Source: Nitrospira_D sp019636945
GTDB taxonomy: Bacteria > Nitrospirota > Nitrospiria > Nitrospirales > Nitrospiraceae
Assembly: GCF_047338595.1 (NCBI RefSeq)
Contig: NZ_JBLFBO010000004.1
Span: forward strand, 62,001 to 126,000
Direction: 5' to 3'
DNA: 64,000 nt
Shown here: in pieces, positions 8,469-17,163 of the stretch
Layout of the letters: each line of letters starts with the position of its first letter
Position numbering within the stretch: the stretch's first letter is position 1
Notes under the pieces: generated by a model
What the model was told of the DNA's origin: nothing
The model's input: the letters and a program-made list of their open reading frames with translations, nothing else
Databases searched by the model: none
Made by a program: the position numbers and the translations under genes

Positions 8469-9344
8469 ATGTCACCAACATCCGACTTTTTACCATGCTG
8501 TAAGCATTCAGCTCGTACCTTAGAGCAAAAGCGCTGGGCTACAGGTTTCGGTTGTTCAAGGATCGTAAGTCAGTTGGTTTTTATTGGATTATGCAGTATC
8601 TACAGTGGGAACGATTTGGCCTGGGCTGACGTCATTGCCACGGATAAAAAGGCGATTGTGGCGGCGGGGTTCGGCTATCAGATCGGGTCTGTGTCCGCGA
8701 TTTCGGTGAAAGTGTACGAAGCTGACTCAGGTGCGATCATATCTGATGATGTCTATGAACTGACGGTCAAGGAGGGTGATGGGGCAGGAAGGAGCGAGGG
8801 GGCTCGTATTTTTGCGGGGGGTATCGGACAAGGGGCTACGGACCTCTCTAACTTCGTCTTGCGGGTCTACGACGCGAATACCGGGATTTTTCAATGGGAG
8901 GGGCGCCTCAACCTCGTGCAGCCTGACGGAAAGGGCGGAGGACAAGCCATTTCGACTCGACAATTTAATCGAGCCACCATCACGAGAGTCCGCACGGAGC
9001 GACAGGCAACCGAACAACCCACATTCCTGTTGCGCGCGGTAGATGCGGTAACTGGCTCTCTTGTCTGGGAGGATGAGTTTACTACGGTCCTGGGTGCAAC
9101 TCCGCACCTCCATTCGATTGCGGATCGGACCAGGAGGGTGGGGCGAGTTTCAATAAACAGTTCTCACAAGTTCGAATTCAGAATTCGCATGTATGATCCG
9201 AGCGGGAAACAGATTATCTGGGAAGATCAACTGTCTCAGCGAGAGTCTGAAGAGGGGGCCCAGGGGTTGCTGAATGATCAGGCCGATTTACTGCCCGCCT
9301 GGCCGCATCAGCCGCAGGATGAATCGATTCCCGTACCGATTTGA
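8469..9344 (+). CDS. secreted protein of unknown function with internal repeats
   Basis: The 291-residue product begins with a basic N-region and a hydrophobic stretch (VSQLVFIGLCSIYSG) ending near AWA, an apparent Sec signal located unusually far in (about residues 35-57). The mature part carries roughly three related beta-rich units built around VYEADSGAIISDDVYE, LRVYDANTGIFQWEGRL and LRAVDAVTGSLVWEDEF, plus a fourth at MYDPSGKQIIWEDQL; the D-x-x-(T/S)-G-x-(I/L)-x-W-E pattern resembles quinoprotein-like or PQQ-propeller strands. Start chosen for the GGAGG 4 bases upstream. Function unknown. Confidence 0.7.
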   Translation: MSPTSDFLPCCKHSARTLEQKRWATGFGCSRIVSQLVFIGLCSIYSGNDLAWADVIATDKKAIVAAGFGYQIGSVSAISVKVYEADSGAIISDDVYELTVKEGDGAGRSEGARIFAGGIGQGATDLSNFVLRVYDANTGIFQWEGRLNLVQPDGKGGGQAISTRQFNRATITRVRTERQATEQPTFLLRAVDAVTGSLVWEDEFTTVLGATPHLHSIADRTRRVGRVSINSSHKFEFRIRMYDPSGKQIIWEDQLSQRESEEGAQGLLNDQADLLPAWPHQPQDESIPVPI

Positions 9345-9390
9345 CGGTGCCTTGTTCTTCTCTCGATCAAGCCTGGATACAACGGGGAGG

Positions 9391-10806
9391 CTACGAACGG
9401 GCCCGTTCGTAGCGCTCGAGCCATTGACGGTGGAACTGCTCATAGGAAATCAACAGTTTGTCCTGAAACGCGGTTGCCACGGAAGCCTTCGCCTGAAAGG
9501 CTTTCACAAGGTCGTCGACGCGGGCCATCCCCCATCGCTCCATCAAAAAGTGGGTTGCCGAATTGGCTTCTAGGTAGGCCACGATAGAAGCTTCGGCTGT
9601 GAATGCACCCCAGGGGCCTTCCAGAGAAGCCAACGGAATCACCTTGAGCTCGCCGTGGAGGGCCTCATCGAGATCAGGCCATGAATCCCCGGCCAGTTGC
9701 ATAGCTAGTCCTTCGTTCAGCCAGGTTGGGAGTGCTCCTGCCTGTGATCCTAACCGGTCATGGAGCAGGGCATGGACGTATTCGTGACGGAGTACCGTGG
9801 CGAGCCATTTCCGATCTGTGGTGGCTCCCTGTGTGGGAATTTGGATGCGTCCGAGCGTGGGGTCATAGAGGCCATCAGCCCATGCAGGACTGCCAGTGGA
9901 ACCCTGGAATAATTCTTTTGCGTGGAGGACGACCGTGATGGGCTTGGTCGGGAAATGCCCAAACTTCTGGCCAATATCCCGATAAGCCTCCTCGAGAATC
10001 TCCAACACCGATGTCCAGGTGGTTTGGTCCTCCTCCCCATTGAATTTCACGACAAAATGAGTGCTGCTGCGCGCCGTCATGCGAGATTCAACTGATTGTG
10101 TGCGTTGAACCCTTTCTGTAACGGTGGCCAGATAGGATTGGAGTGCCGGGTCTTGCTTTGCCCGTTGGGTGGCTTGGGCTAAGTGCGTGGCTGCTCCAGT
10201 CAGATCGTCCTGTTCTTGGAGCAAATCAGCCATCGCAAGGTGAGGGAAGGGTTCGCCCGGTGCCACTTTCATCAATTTCGTCAAGAACTCCACATTCAGT
10301 GCCCGGTCGCGCTGTTCCCAGTAGGCATGGGCCAGGTTCATAAGGATGACGGGGTTCGTGTCGTCGAGTTCCGCTGCTTTCTTAAACGCACCGAGTGATG
10401 CCCCTGTACCTTGAAGACGCTCCTGCTGCAACCCGAGATTGTTCCACAGGATGGCGATGAAGGATTTGGATTGTCCATTCGATAGGACGGAGGCCGGGAG
10501 TGCTTTCAGCTTGTTTTCGGCCAGGGAGAGGTTATGTTTTTCGACTTCATCACGAATTCCTTCCAAGAGCGCCTGATGTGGAGTGGGCGGGATGACGGTC
10601 TGGTCAAGCGTGCGGATGTGTCGCGATTCACTCTCGGACGGTTTGGTCTGTGGGGGCACTGGCGGGGGAGGGACGGATACGACGGTTTCCGTTGGATTCA
10701 TCGTCAGCGAGGGATGAAGCGGCTTCAGAAAGAGGTTATACCCGATCAGGAGGGCCAAGCCGACGGCTAGCGGGATCAGGATATGGCGAATATTGCGGCG
10801 GTACAT
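9391..10806 (-). CDS. membrane-anchored peptidase MA-like metallopeptidase with TPRs
   Basis: A single N-terminal membrane anchor (ILIPLAVGLALLIGYNLF) is followed by a proline-rich linker, a TPR-like helical region (about residues 70-220) and a C-terminal gluzincin domain. The zinc motif HEYVH lies near residue 337 and a downstream WLNEGLAMQ supplies the third ligand glutamate. This layout fits the peptidase MA family; the active domain should face the periplasm. The ATG at 10806 is preferred over one eight codons upstream because it directly precedes the basic RR and the anchor. Substrate unknown. Confidence 0.8.
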   Translation of the reverse strand: MYRRNIRHILIPLAVGLALLIGYNLFLKPLHPSLTMNPTETVVSVPPPPVPPQTKPSESESRHIRTLDQTVIPPTPHQALLEGIRDEVEKHNLSLAENKLKALPASVLSNGQSKSFIAILWNNLGLQQERLQGTGASLGAFKKAAELDDTNPVILMNLAHAYWEQRDRALNVEFLTKLMKVAPGEPFPHLAMADLLQEQDDLTGAATHLAQATQRAKQDPALQSYLATVTERVQRTQSVESRMTARSSTHFVVKFNGEEDQTTWTSVLEILEEAYRDIGQKFGHFPTKPITVVLHAKELFQGSTGSPAWADGLYDPTLGRIQIPTQGATTDRKWLATVLRHEYVHALLHDRLGSQAGALPTWLNEGLAMQLAGDSWPDLDEALHGELKVIPLASLEGPWGAFTAEASIVAYLEANSATHFLMERWGMARVDDLVKAFQAKASVATAFQDKLLISYEQFHRQWLERYERARS

Positions 10807-10938
10807 ATGAGTCTGGCAGGAGTGTAGCACCCTAGGAAAATATGACCAAGCAATCCAGGAAAAGAAGCGGAGGGGATTTGCCCGGGCTCGTCGGCTGCGT
10901 TGTGCGATGAATTATGCTGTGCTACGATTCTGCGCTAT

Positions 10939-13479
10939 ATGCAGGCGGAGACTGAATCGAGTTCGTTGGTACCGTTTCAGGAGTGGTTGGATCGCATCGC
11001 CAGGCCGATTGAATTTGCAAGCCGAGATGATGGCGCCCACTTGAAGGCCATCACCAATCTGAGTGATTTTATCTCCACGCAAGTGCTGTCGGCTCTTCGC
11101 AGGCAGACGTATTCAAGGGCGATCGAAGCTCGTCTGATTTCACTCCGTGACCTCTTCGTTGATTTTTCATCGTCCCTTTCTCCGGATGAACAACGTCGCC
11201 GATTGCATGCGGCGGGGTTGCACATCCAAGCTCTTCGAAAGGCCGTGCAGAAGCCTGCGGCTGCTGCCCAGACGTTGCCGGCAGGATCTGTTCATGAAGC
11301 CGTATCGACTGATGGAGGACGAACCGAGCTCTGGCGCCTTTCTGTCAGATTCGCCAAAGGGGTTGGACCCAAACGCACTGGTGTCCTCCAACGGTTGGGC
11401 ATCGAAACGGTAGAAGATGTGTTCTGGACCATCCCCTGGCGGTATGAAGATCGATCGGTCATGACACCCATTGGAAATCTTGTTCCGGGGATGGTGGCGT
11501 CCATTTGTGGGATAGTTGGAAAGTGTGAAGCAAAGCGGACAAGAAATCGACGACTGAGCATGTTGGAGGTCGGCATCGAAGATCAGTCCGGTCGCTTACA
11601 GGTAGTGTTCTTCAATCAACCCTATCTGGAAGATATTCTGACGGTTGGAACTCGTGTGATGTTGAGCGGGCGGGTGATCTCTGGTCGAGGGGACTGGATG
11701 GTGCCGCGAATGGATGTTGCTCAGTACGAGGTCGTCGGAGAGGGGGTGGAATCGGCGCTGCATGTCGGACGAATTGTCCCCGTGTATCATGAAACCAAGG
11801 GATGGACATCTCGTCAGATGCGGGTGCTCGTACAGAATCTCTTGGCGGACCATGGGATGGATCTCATTGATCATTTGCCGGTACCGCTCCGGGCGAGGCA
11901 GCGACTGATCCCGATCCATGAGGCATTCCAGGATGTGCATTTCCCGAAAGCAGGAACTGATGGCCATCTGTTGGAGCGAGGAAAGACGGCGGCCCACCGG
12001 CGGTTGGCATTTGAGGAACTGTTGCTGCTGCAACTGGCGTTAGCGTCCCGGCACCGATCGGTCTATGAAGAACGGAAAGAGGTACGGTTCAATCCGAAAA
12101 CCCCTCTGCTCGCACAGCTAGTCAGTCTTTTGCCCTTTCGTCTCACGGCGGCGCAGGAGCGAGTCATTCGGGAAATTTTTCGGGACATGATTTCGCCACG
12201 CCCCATGAATCGGTTAGTCCAAGGAGATGTGGGATCAGGAAAAACTGCGGTCGCGTTGCAGGCGATCGTGATGGCCTGTGGGTCAGGCTATCAAGCTGCC
12301 TTGTTGGCTCCGACGGAAATCCTTGCGGAACAGCATTACCGCAACCTATCGGGAATGTTGCAGGCCTTGGGGCTGCAGGCGGTCTTAGTTCGCGGTGGTG
12401 AGAAAGCCTCGGTCAAGAATGTGCAGGTTGAACAGCTGGCTTCGGGAGATGTCAACGTAGCAATCGGGACCCATGCGCTTCTGCAGCAGGGTATCACATT
12501 CAAAAATCTTGGCTTGGCGGTCATCGATGAACAGCACAAGTTCGGCGTGTTGCAGCGAAAGGCGATGATCGAGAAGGGCTATAGGCCGGACGTACTGGTG
12601 CTGACGGCCACTCCCATTCCCCGCACGCTGGCGATGACCGCCTACGGGGATCTTGATGTGTCGGTCATCGACGCCCTTCCTCCAGGGCGTAAACCGGTGC
12701 GGACGTTCTTGTTTAGTGAGGGACAACGGCGGAAAGCCTACCAGATTGTGCGCGATGAACTGCGTGCCGATAAACAAGCCTACATCGTCTATCCGCTGGT
12801 GGAAGAATCGGAGAAAGTCGACCTTCAAGCGGCGATTCAGGGCGCTGAACAGTTGAAGAATGGAGAGTTTTCAGACTTTCGTGTCGGCCTGTTGCATGGA
12901 CGTATGAAGGCGGTTGAAAAAGAAGCGGTGATGACCGATTTTAAGTCCGGCACGATTCAGCTGTTGATCGCCACGACTGTCATTGAAGTCGGAGTGGATG
13001 TGCCGAATGCGACGGTTATCTTGATTGAACATGCCGAGCGATTTGGACTGGCACAGTTGCACCAACTGCGCGGTCGCGTCGGGCGTAGCAGCCATCAAGC
13101 TTATTGTCTATTGATGGCACAAAACCTAGGACGAAGGAAAACGGAATCACGCAGACGGACTCCGGGCAGTGAAGCATCGATGTCGGCGGCAGGGGAACGG
13201 TTGGAGGCCCTTGTCCGGTCAAACGATGGGTTCGTCATTGCTGAGGACGATCTGCGCATTCGAGGGCCTGGTGAGTTCTTTGGGTTACGGCAATGGGGCA
13301 TGCCGGAGTTTCGCGTGGCCAACCTGGTGCGCGATGGTGATCTGCTGGAGCAGGCCAGGCAGGAGGCCTTTTCGCTGCTACAATCTGACCCAGGGCTGAA
13401 AGAGTCAGCCCACCAGGGACTACGCGAGGCTATGCTTCGTAAGTGGGAGAAAAAGTTGGAGTTGGGTTCAATCAGTTAG
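10939..13479 (+). CDS. recG: ATP-dependent DNA helicase RecG
   Basis: Remodels stalled replication forks and Holliday junctions. Conserved parts include the OB-fold wedge domain (around residues 150-330), Walker A GDVGSGKT near residue 430, the DEQH box in VIDEQHKFGV near 528, the TATPIPRTLAMT motif III, and the C-terminal helicase motifs ATTVIEVGVDVPNA and QLRGRVGRS. At about 846 residues it is longer than the usual 690-700; the surplus is a helical N-terminal extension of some 130 residues, plus a basic insert (RRKTESRRR) before the RDGD region. An ATG 13 codons upstream is also in frame. Confidence 0.95.
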   Translation: MQAETESSSLVPFQEWLDRIARPIEFASRDDGAHLKAITNLSDFISTQVLSALRRQTYSRAIEARLISLRDLFVDFSSSLSPDEQRRRLHAAGLHIQALRKAVQKPAAAAQTLPAGSVHEAVSTDGGRTELWRLSVRFAKGVGPKRTGVLQRLGIETVEDVFWTIPWRYEDRSVMTPIGNLVPGMVASICGIVGKCEAKRTRNRRLSMLEVGIEDQSGRLQVVFFNQPYLEDILTVGTRVMLSGRVISGRGDWMVPRMDVAQYEVVGEGVESALHVGRIVPVYHETKGWTSRQMRVLVQNLLADHGMDLIDHLPVPLRARQRLIPIHEAFQDVHFPKAGTDGHLLERGKTAAHRRLAFEELLLLQLALASRHRSVYEERKEVRFNPKTPLLAQLVSLLPFRLTAAQERVIREIFRDMISPRPMNRLVQGDVGSGKTAVALQAIVMACGSGYQAALLAPTEILAEQHYRNLSGMLQALGLQAVLVRGGEKASVKNVQVEQLASGDVNVAIGTHALLQQGITFKNLGLAVIDEQHKFGVLQRKAMIEKGYRPDVLVLTATPIPRTLAMTAYGDLDVSVIDALPPGRKPVRTFLFSEGQRRKAYQIVRDELRADKQAYIVYPLVEESEKVDLQAAIQGAEQLKNGEFSDFRVGLLHGRMKAVEKEAVMTDFKSGTIQLLIATTVIEVGVDVPNATVILIEHAERFGLAQLHQLRGRVGRSSHQAYCLLMAQNLGRRKTESRRRTPGSEASMSAAGERLEALVRSNDGFVIAEDDLRIRGPGEFFGLRQWGMPEFRVANLVRDGDLLEQARQEAFSLLQSDPGLKESAHQGLREAMLRKWEKKLELGSIS

Positions 13480-13486
13480 GACTGCC

Positions 13487-13810
13487 ATGGGACTCTTTCA
13501 GCGAATCAAAGATGATCTGCGGACTGGGATCGCCACGCTCCGCCTCGGGACTGTTCATGCAGCGGGACGTGCGCTGGAAGAGACAGAACTGCTCCGCATG
13601 CGATTGGAACTCCGCAAGCTCGACCAGCAGTTGTCGGATCTGTACAAGGATATCGGTGAGCGGGCGGTGGATATGAAGGAGCGAGGCGAAACGGCAGAGC
13701 GTGTCGTTTACGATGCCGAGATCGTGCGTCTGGTCAAAGAGGTTGAAGTTGTGAAAGAGTCGCAGAAGAAGTTGGAAGCCGAGATGGAGGCCATTCGGAA
13801 CGAGCAATGA
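13487..13810 (+). CDS. small coiled-coil protein
   Basis: 107 residues, almost wholly helical. The second half is a strongly charged heptad pattern (ELRKLDQQLSDLYKDIGERA, then EVEVVKESQKKLEAEMEAI), predicting a dimeric coiled coil. No signal peptide or membrane segment. It begins 8 bases after recG and its TGA overlaps the ATG of the Ppx/GppA gene (ATGA), so it is likely cotranscribed with both. I do not recognise a named family. Confidence 0.65.
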   Translation: MGLFQRIKDDLRTGIATLRLGTVHAAGRALEETELLRMRLELRKLDQQLSDLYKDIGERAVDMKERGETAERVVYDAEIVRLVKEVEVVKESQKKLEAEMEAIRNEQ

Positions 13811-15351
13811 CCGAGCCGACGAAGCGGACACGGCGTTTGGCCGGCATTGATATCGGCACCCTCACCTGTCGGTTGTTAATTGCAGATCTAGCCCCTGGAC
13901 ATCCCTTCAAAGAGCTTCGATCAGAACGGCGTATTCTTCGACTGGGAGAAGGTGTTGACCAGACGAAACGGCTGAGTCCTGCCGCCATGGATCGTGTGAT
14001 CCACTGTCTCCAAGAGTGGCGCAGCGTCATTGAGAGCCATCAGGTTGAAGCCACTGCGGTTGTGGCGACCAGTGCCGTTCGCGATGCCGGCAATCGAGCG
14101 GAATTCTTGGCACGGGTGCAAACAGAGTGCGGGTTGGACGTCGAACTCATCTCGGGCAAGGAAGAAGCGCGGCGGACATTACTCGGCATTCGTTCAGGCT
14201 TGCCGGTCGAAGTCACAGACATCCTGGCACTGGATATTGGTGGGGGGAGTACTGAGTTCATCCTGGATCAGCCAGGACAGAAAAGGATCGTTCGCTCAAT
14301 CGATATCGGAGTCGTCCGCCTCTGTGAACGACTTTTGCGTCACGATCCTCCGACTGAGGAGGAAGTGCGCCATGCACGTGAGTGGATCACGCGGGAGACC
14401 AAGGTGGCGGTTGCTGAGATGGGTGACTATCGACAGGCCACGTTCGTCGGAACTGCCGGGACAGTCACAGCTCTGGCTGCCATGGCCCAGCAGCTTCCAG
14501 CCTATGAGCCTGCGCGTATACACAACTATGTGCTGAAGCTCGATACGATCCAAGAACTTGAACAGACATTGCTGAGTCGAACGAAAGCCGAGCGAGTCGG
14601 GTTGCCGGGCTTGGAAAAGAACCGCGAAGAAGTCATCGCCGCCGGCGCTATCATCATTAGAACGATTATGGAGACGTTAGGACAGAAAGCATGTTTGGTG
14701 AGTGATTTGGGGTTGAGAGAAGGGGTATTGATGGACTTGGCGGTGCGCAATAACAGTGCAGGTGATGTTACGACCGAAGACCTGTTAGCCTATGCACACA
14801 ATTTAGGAAAAGTGCTCAACGAGTGGACCGAGGTTTCTAATATTCTTCTGAAGGATATTGAAAGTCTTATAGATGTATTTCAGGAGGATTGGTCTAGCCA
14901 GCCTTTTCGTCGGATGTTTGTGCGCGCTTGCTGGGCCTTGATTGAGGGCGAAGTTTATTGCTTGAAGCAAGTTACTCTTCGTGCCTGTGAGCTAGGAGGG
15001 AAGAGTCTTACTTCGTCCGAACATAAGTTGTTATCCGAGGTCCTAATGTTAGGTGACGAGAGTGGTTGTATAATGCGGGAGGATACGCGTACGAGTACTC
15101 ATGAGAATCTCAAACAAGCGCTTAAAGTTGCGACCTCTAAGTTCGAACTTGTATGGTCACCAGATTTTGGCAGTCAAGGCTGGGCAATGTTGAGAAGCTC
15201 GTTAGATTTGAGGCATCGCATTACGCATCCAAAGTCTGCCGCAGAACTTGTAATGTCAGACGATGAGTTGGATCTTCACAGGAAAGGGTTTGAATGGTTT
15301 CTGGAGACGATTCAGAGGTTTCAAATGATCTTCCAGCAAAAGTACCAATAG
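13807..15351 (+). CDS. Ppx/GppA phosphatase with an appended HEPN-like C-terminal domain
   Basis: Residues 1-315 are an exopolyphosphatase/pppGpp phosphatase of the actin-like ASKHA fold: GIDIGTLTCRLLIAD (phosphate 1), ALDIGGGSTEF near residue 141 (phosphate 2), FVGTAGTVTALAAM, and the family's usual end SDLGLREGVLMDLA. From about residue 316 the frame continues without a break into some 200 residues unlike any Ppx: helical, more AT-rich in codon choice, with a LRHRITHPKSAAEL segment typical of HEPN-like RNase or abortive-infection proteins (R-x4-6-H). I infer a foreign gene fused in frame. Whether the tail cleaves RNA is unknown. Confidence 0.85.
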   Translation: MTEPTKRTRRLAGIDIGTLTCRLLIADLAPGHPFKELRSERRILRLGEGVDQTKRLSPAAMDRVIHCLQEWRSVIESHQVEATAVVATSAVRDAGNRAEFLARVQTECGLDVELISGKEEARRTLLGIRSGLPVEVTDILALDIGGGSTEFILDQPGQKRIVRSIDIGVVRLCERLLRHDPPTEEEVRHAREWITRETKVAVAEMGDYRQATFVGTAGTVTALAAMAQQLPAYEPARIHNYVLKLDTIQELEQTLLSRTKAERVGLPGLEKNREEVIAAGAIIIRTIMETLGQKACLVSDLGLREGVLMDLAVRNNSAGDVTTEDLLAYAHNLGKVLNEWTEVSNILLKDIESLIDVFQEDWSSQPFRRMFVRACWALIEGEVYCLKQVTLRACELGGKSLTSSEHKLLSEVLMLGDESGCIMREDTRTSTHENLKQALKVATSKFELVWSPDFGSQGWAMLRSSLDLRHRITHPKSAAELVMSDDELDLHRKGFEWFLETIQRFQMIFQQKYQ

Positions 15352-15360
15352 AAAGTCGAT

Positions 15361-15482
15361 TTCTACGAATACCACCGATAGCCTTTGTTCTTGGTGAACT
15401 GGGCCTTCGGGGTGCCGCCGGGTTTTCCCAGTAACAACACTTTGAAGTCTTGGAGGCCGAACCAGGCTGGGTCGGCGAGGTT
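15361..15482 (-). repeat. repeat R1: copy of the 3' end of the methyltransferase gene
   Basis: About 120 bases almost identical to 18034-18152, the 3' coding end of the methyltransferase on the minus strand. It encodes the same C-terminus (LADPAWFGLQDFKVLLL, then NKGYRWYS) in a minus-strand remnant frame. Identity ends abruptly at GAGGT on the right. The left edge falls within a few bases of the position of the parent gene's stop codon. It lies just behind the Ppx-HEPN gene. Confidence 0.9.
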
Positions 15483-15493
15483 GCGGTGTGTGC

Positions 15494-15523
15494 TTGACTG
15501 ATAATAACCAGAATGTTTACTAT
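15494..15523 (+). promoter_or_regulatory. sigma70-type promoter of toxin-antitoxin pair 1
   Basis: TTGACT and TACTAT are separated by 18 bases. The promoter begins 12 bases after repeat R1 ends. The expected transcription start lies at or next to the toxin's GTG codons (15526 or 15529), so the mRNA would be leaderless. Confidence 0.55.
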
Positions 15524-15525
15524 TT

Positions 15526-15810
15526 GTGGTGATCAAGTCATTCCGTGATGCCAACGCCGAGCGAATCTTCAAGCGTGAGTTTGTGAAAGGACTCCCGCGC
15601 GAGATTCAGCGGTGGGCATTTATGAAGCTCAACGCGATTGACGCGGCTGTCAGGCTGGAAGATCTTCGGTTACCGGCCTCGAATAGGCTTGAAGCGCTCA
15701 AAGGGGATCGAAAGGTGGAGCACAGCATTCGCATCAATGACCAGTGGCGAATCTGCTTTCTTTGGCGAGATGGCCATGCGGAGCGTGTTCAGGTCGTCGA
15801 TTACCATTGA
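15526..15810 (+). CDS. higB: HigB-type (RelE superfamily) toxin 1
   Basis: A 94-residue ribosome-dependent mRNA interferase of the HigB type, encoded before its antitoxin as is usual for higBA. The sequence begins VIKSFRDANAERIF and has the family features LPREIQRWAFMKLNAIDAA, RLEALKGDRK, and the catalytic-strand region HSIRINDQWRICFLW ending VQVVDYH. Two adjacent GTG codons (15526, 15529) are candidate starts and no ribosome binding site precedes them. The antitoxin follows after 9 bases. Bounded by repeats R1 and R2. Confidence 0.9.
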   Translation: MVIKSFRDANAERIFKREFVKGLPREIQRWAFMKLNAIDAAVRLEDLRLPASNRLEALKGDRKVEHSIRINDQWRICFLWRDGHAERVQVVDYH

Positions 15811-15819
15811 GGAGGGCCT

Positions 15820-16122
15820 ATGTCTAAGTCTCGTATTGAACCAATACATCCGGGTGCGTATCTGAAGGAAATTCTAGATGAGCTAGAGGTGTCGCAGTAT
15901 CGACTGGCCCAGGAACTTGGCGTGCCTGCTATGCGTATTAGCCATGTGGTGCGTGGGCAGCGGCCTATGACGGCAGAGTTGGCGTTACGCCTTGGCCGGT
16001 ATCTCAACCAGAGTCCGCAGTACTGGCTTCACTTGCAGAGCCGCTACGATCTCGATATTGCTGAGGATCAGATTGGGAATCGCGTCATGAAGGAGGTGCG
16101 AAGGTCCAAAGCAGTTGCATAG
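15820..16122 (+). CDS. higA: HigA-type antitoxin 1
   Basis: A 100-residue XRE-family antitoxin. It starts with the HigA signature HPGAYLKEILDEL and contains a helix-turn-helix (QYRLAQELGVPAMRISHVVRG) followed by the typical LALRLGRYLNQSPQYWLHLQSRYDL. It should neutralise the HigB toxin and repress the shared promoter at 15494. GAGGAGG upstream of the ATG is a strong ribosome binding site, unlike the toxin, which would favour antitoxin synthesis. Confidence 0.93.
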   Translation: MSKSRIEPIHPGAYLKEILDELEVSQYRLAQELGVPAMRISHVVRGQRPMTAELALRLGRYLNQSPQYWLHLQSRYDLDIAEDQIGNRVMKEVRRSKAVA

Positions 16123-16186
16123 GGGGCTGGCGCTGCTTTATGGCACTGCATGCCCATTTTGCGTCTCACACCTTTCACGTCTCATT

Positions 16187-16295
16187 TCTGCGAATACCAC
16201 CGATAGCCCTTGTTCTCCGTGAACTGGCTTTCGGGACGCCGCATGTTTTTTCTCGCAACAGTACCTTGAGGTCTTGCAGGCCGAACCAGGCTGGG
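16187..16295 (-). repeat. repeat R2: diverged copy of the methyltransferase 3' end
   Basis: Aligns with the 3' end of the methyltransferase gene from the same left edge (TTCTGCGAATACCACCGATA) to CCGAACCAGGCTGGG, but with many substitutions and small deletions, so the reading frame is broken. The 50 bases before it contain GCGTCTCACACCTTTCACGT, a fragment of the short-word intergenic repeats seen elsewhere in the window. Confidence 0.85.
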
Positions 16296-16318
16296 ACAGC
16301 CTCTCGCGGTACGGCTCG

Positions 16319-16348
16319 TTGAACTAACTATCAATAAACTTATATAAT
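16319..16348 (+). promoter_or_regulatory. sigma70-type promoter of toxin-antitoxin pair 2
   Basis: TTGAAC and a consensus TATAAT are separated by 18 bases, 24 bases after repeat R2. The -10 box overlaps an ATG at 16347, which therefore cannot be the start; the next in-frame ATG (16356) lies 7 bases past the -10, implying a leaderless mRNA. Confidence 0.6.
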
Positions 16349-16355
16349 GCTCACG

Positions 16356-16676
16356 ATGAAACCCTTGGTGTTTGTCGGATCCAGCCGTGACGACCTCAGA
16401 GAATTTCCGGCAGAAGCCAGACGAGCAGCGGGGTTCGAATTAGGGTTCGTTCAACGCGGGTTGGAGCCTTTGGACTGGAAGTCGCTGAAAGAAGTGGGCG
16501 CTGGTGTCCGAGAGATTCGGATCCATGTCTTGGGTGAATGGCGCGTGCTCTACGTCGCAAAGTTTGCCAAGGCGGTGTATGTGCTTCATGTGTTCCAGAA
16601 GAAAACGCAGAAGACCAGGAGGGACGACATTGCACTGGCACGTGAGCGGTATCGCATGATCGGAGAACGGATATGA
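16356..16676 (+). CDS. RelE-superfamily (phage Gp49-like/HigB) toxin 2
   Basis: 106 residues of the Gp49-like toxin type: FVGSSRDDLREFPAEARRAAGFEL at the front, LKEVGAGVREIRIH in the middle, and the strand WRVLYVAKFAKAVYVLHVFQKKTQKT with the conserved FxKKT. It is a different subfamily from toxin 1. Overlaps its antitoxin by ATGA. Start at the second ATG is chosen because the first lies inside the -10 box. Bounded by repeats R2 and R3. Confidence 0.88.
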   Translation: MKPLVFVGSSRDDLREFPAEARRAAGFELGFVQRGLEPLDWKSLKEVGAGVREIRIHVLGEWRVLYVAKFAKAVYVLHVFQKKTQKTRRDDIALARERYRMIGERI

Positions 16677-16957
16677 AAAAGAAAATGACCAAATCGAGCG
16701 GCAATGTCTTTCTGGATCTTGGGTTTGATCCAGCTGAAGCGGCAGTGCTTCAAATGCGATCGAACCTCATGAGCGATCTTCGTCTCTATATTGAGAAACA
16801 TAAGCTGACTCAAGCAGAAGCTGCCAAGCGACTTGGAATTTCACAGTCGCGGGTGTCTGACCTCGTACGTGGGAAATGGGACAAATTCAGTCTCGAAATG
16901 CTTATTACTCTTGAAGCACGCCTTGGACGGACAATTCGAGTCGAATTTGCAGCTTGA
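16673..16957 (+). CDS. XRE-family antitoxin 2
   Basis: 94 residues of the HigA-like antitoxin that partners Gp49-type toxins. The N-terminal arm (SSGNVFLDLGFDPAEA) is typical of the family, followed by a helix-turn-helix (LTQAEAAKRLGISQSRVSDL) and a short C-terminal strand (RTIRVEF). It is expected to bind toxin 2 and the promoter at 16319. Translation is coupled to the toxin through the ATGA overlap. Confidence 0.92.
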   Translation: MKKKMTKSSGNVFLDLGFDPAEAAVLQMRSNLMSDLRLYIEKHKLTQAEAAKRLGISQSRVSDLVRGKWDKFSLEMLITLEARLGRTIRVEFAA

Positions 16958-17163
16958 GGAAGCTGCTTACTGCAGAGAATTGCAAAGTAGTGAGAGAGGA
17001 TTTCTCTCCAGTGTTTTTTTCTCTTCCCTCTTCAACTAGGGGCAGCTTGGTTGGTTCTCCACTGCGCGTATTGACCGAGCATCGCCCTCGATAGGAGAAT
17101 TCGATAATTCCTGCGTGGGCGGTCAGCGGGCACAGAGAGCTAACCTGGTAGCTCTCAAACCCC

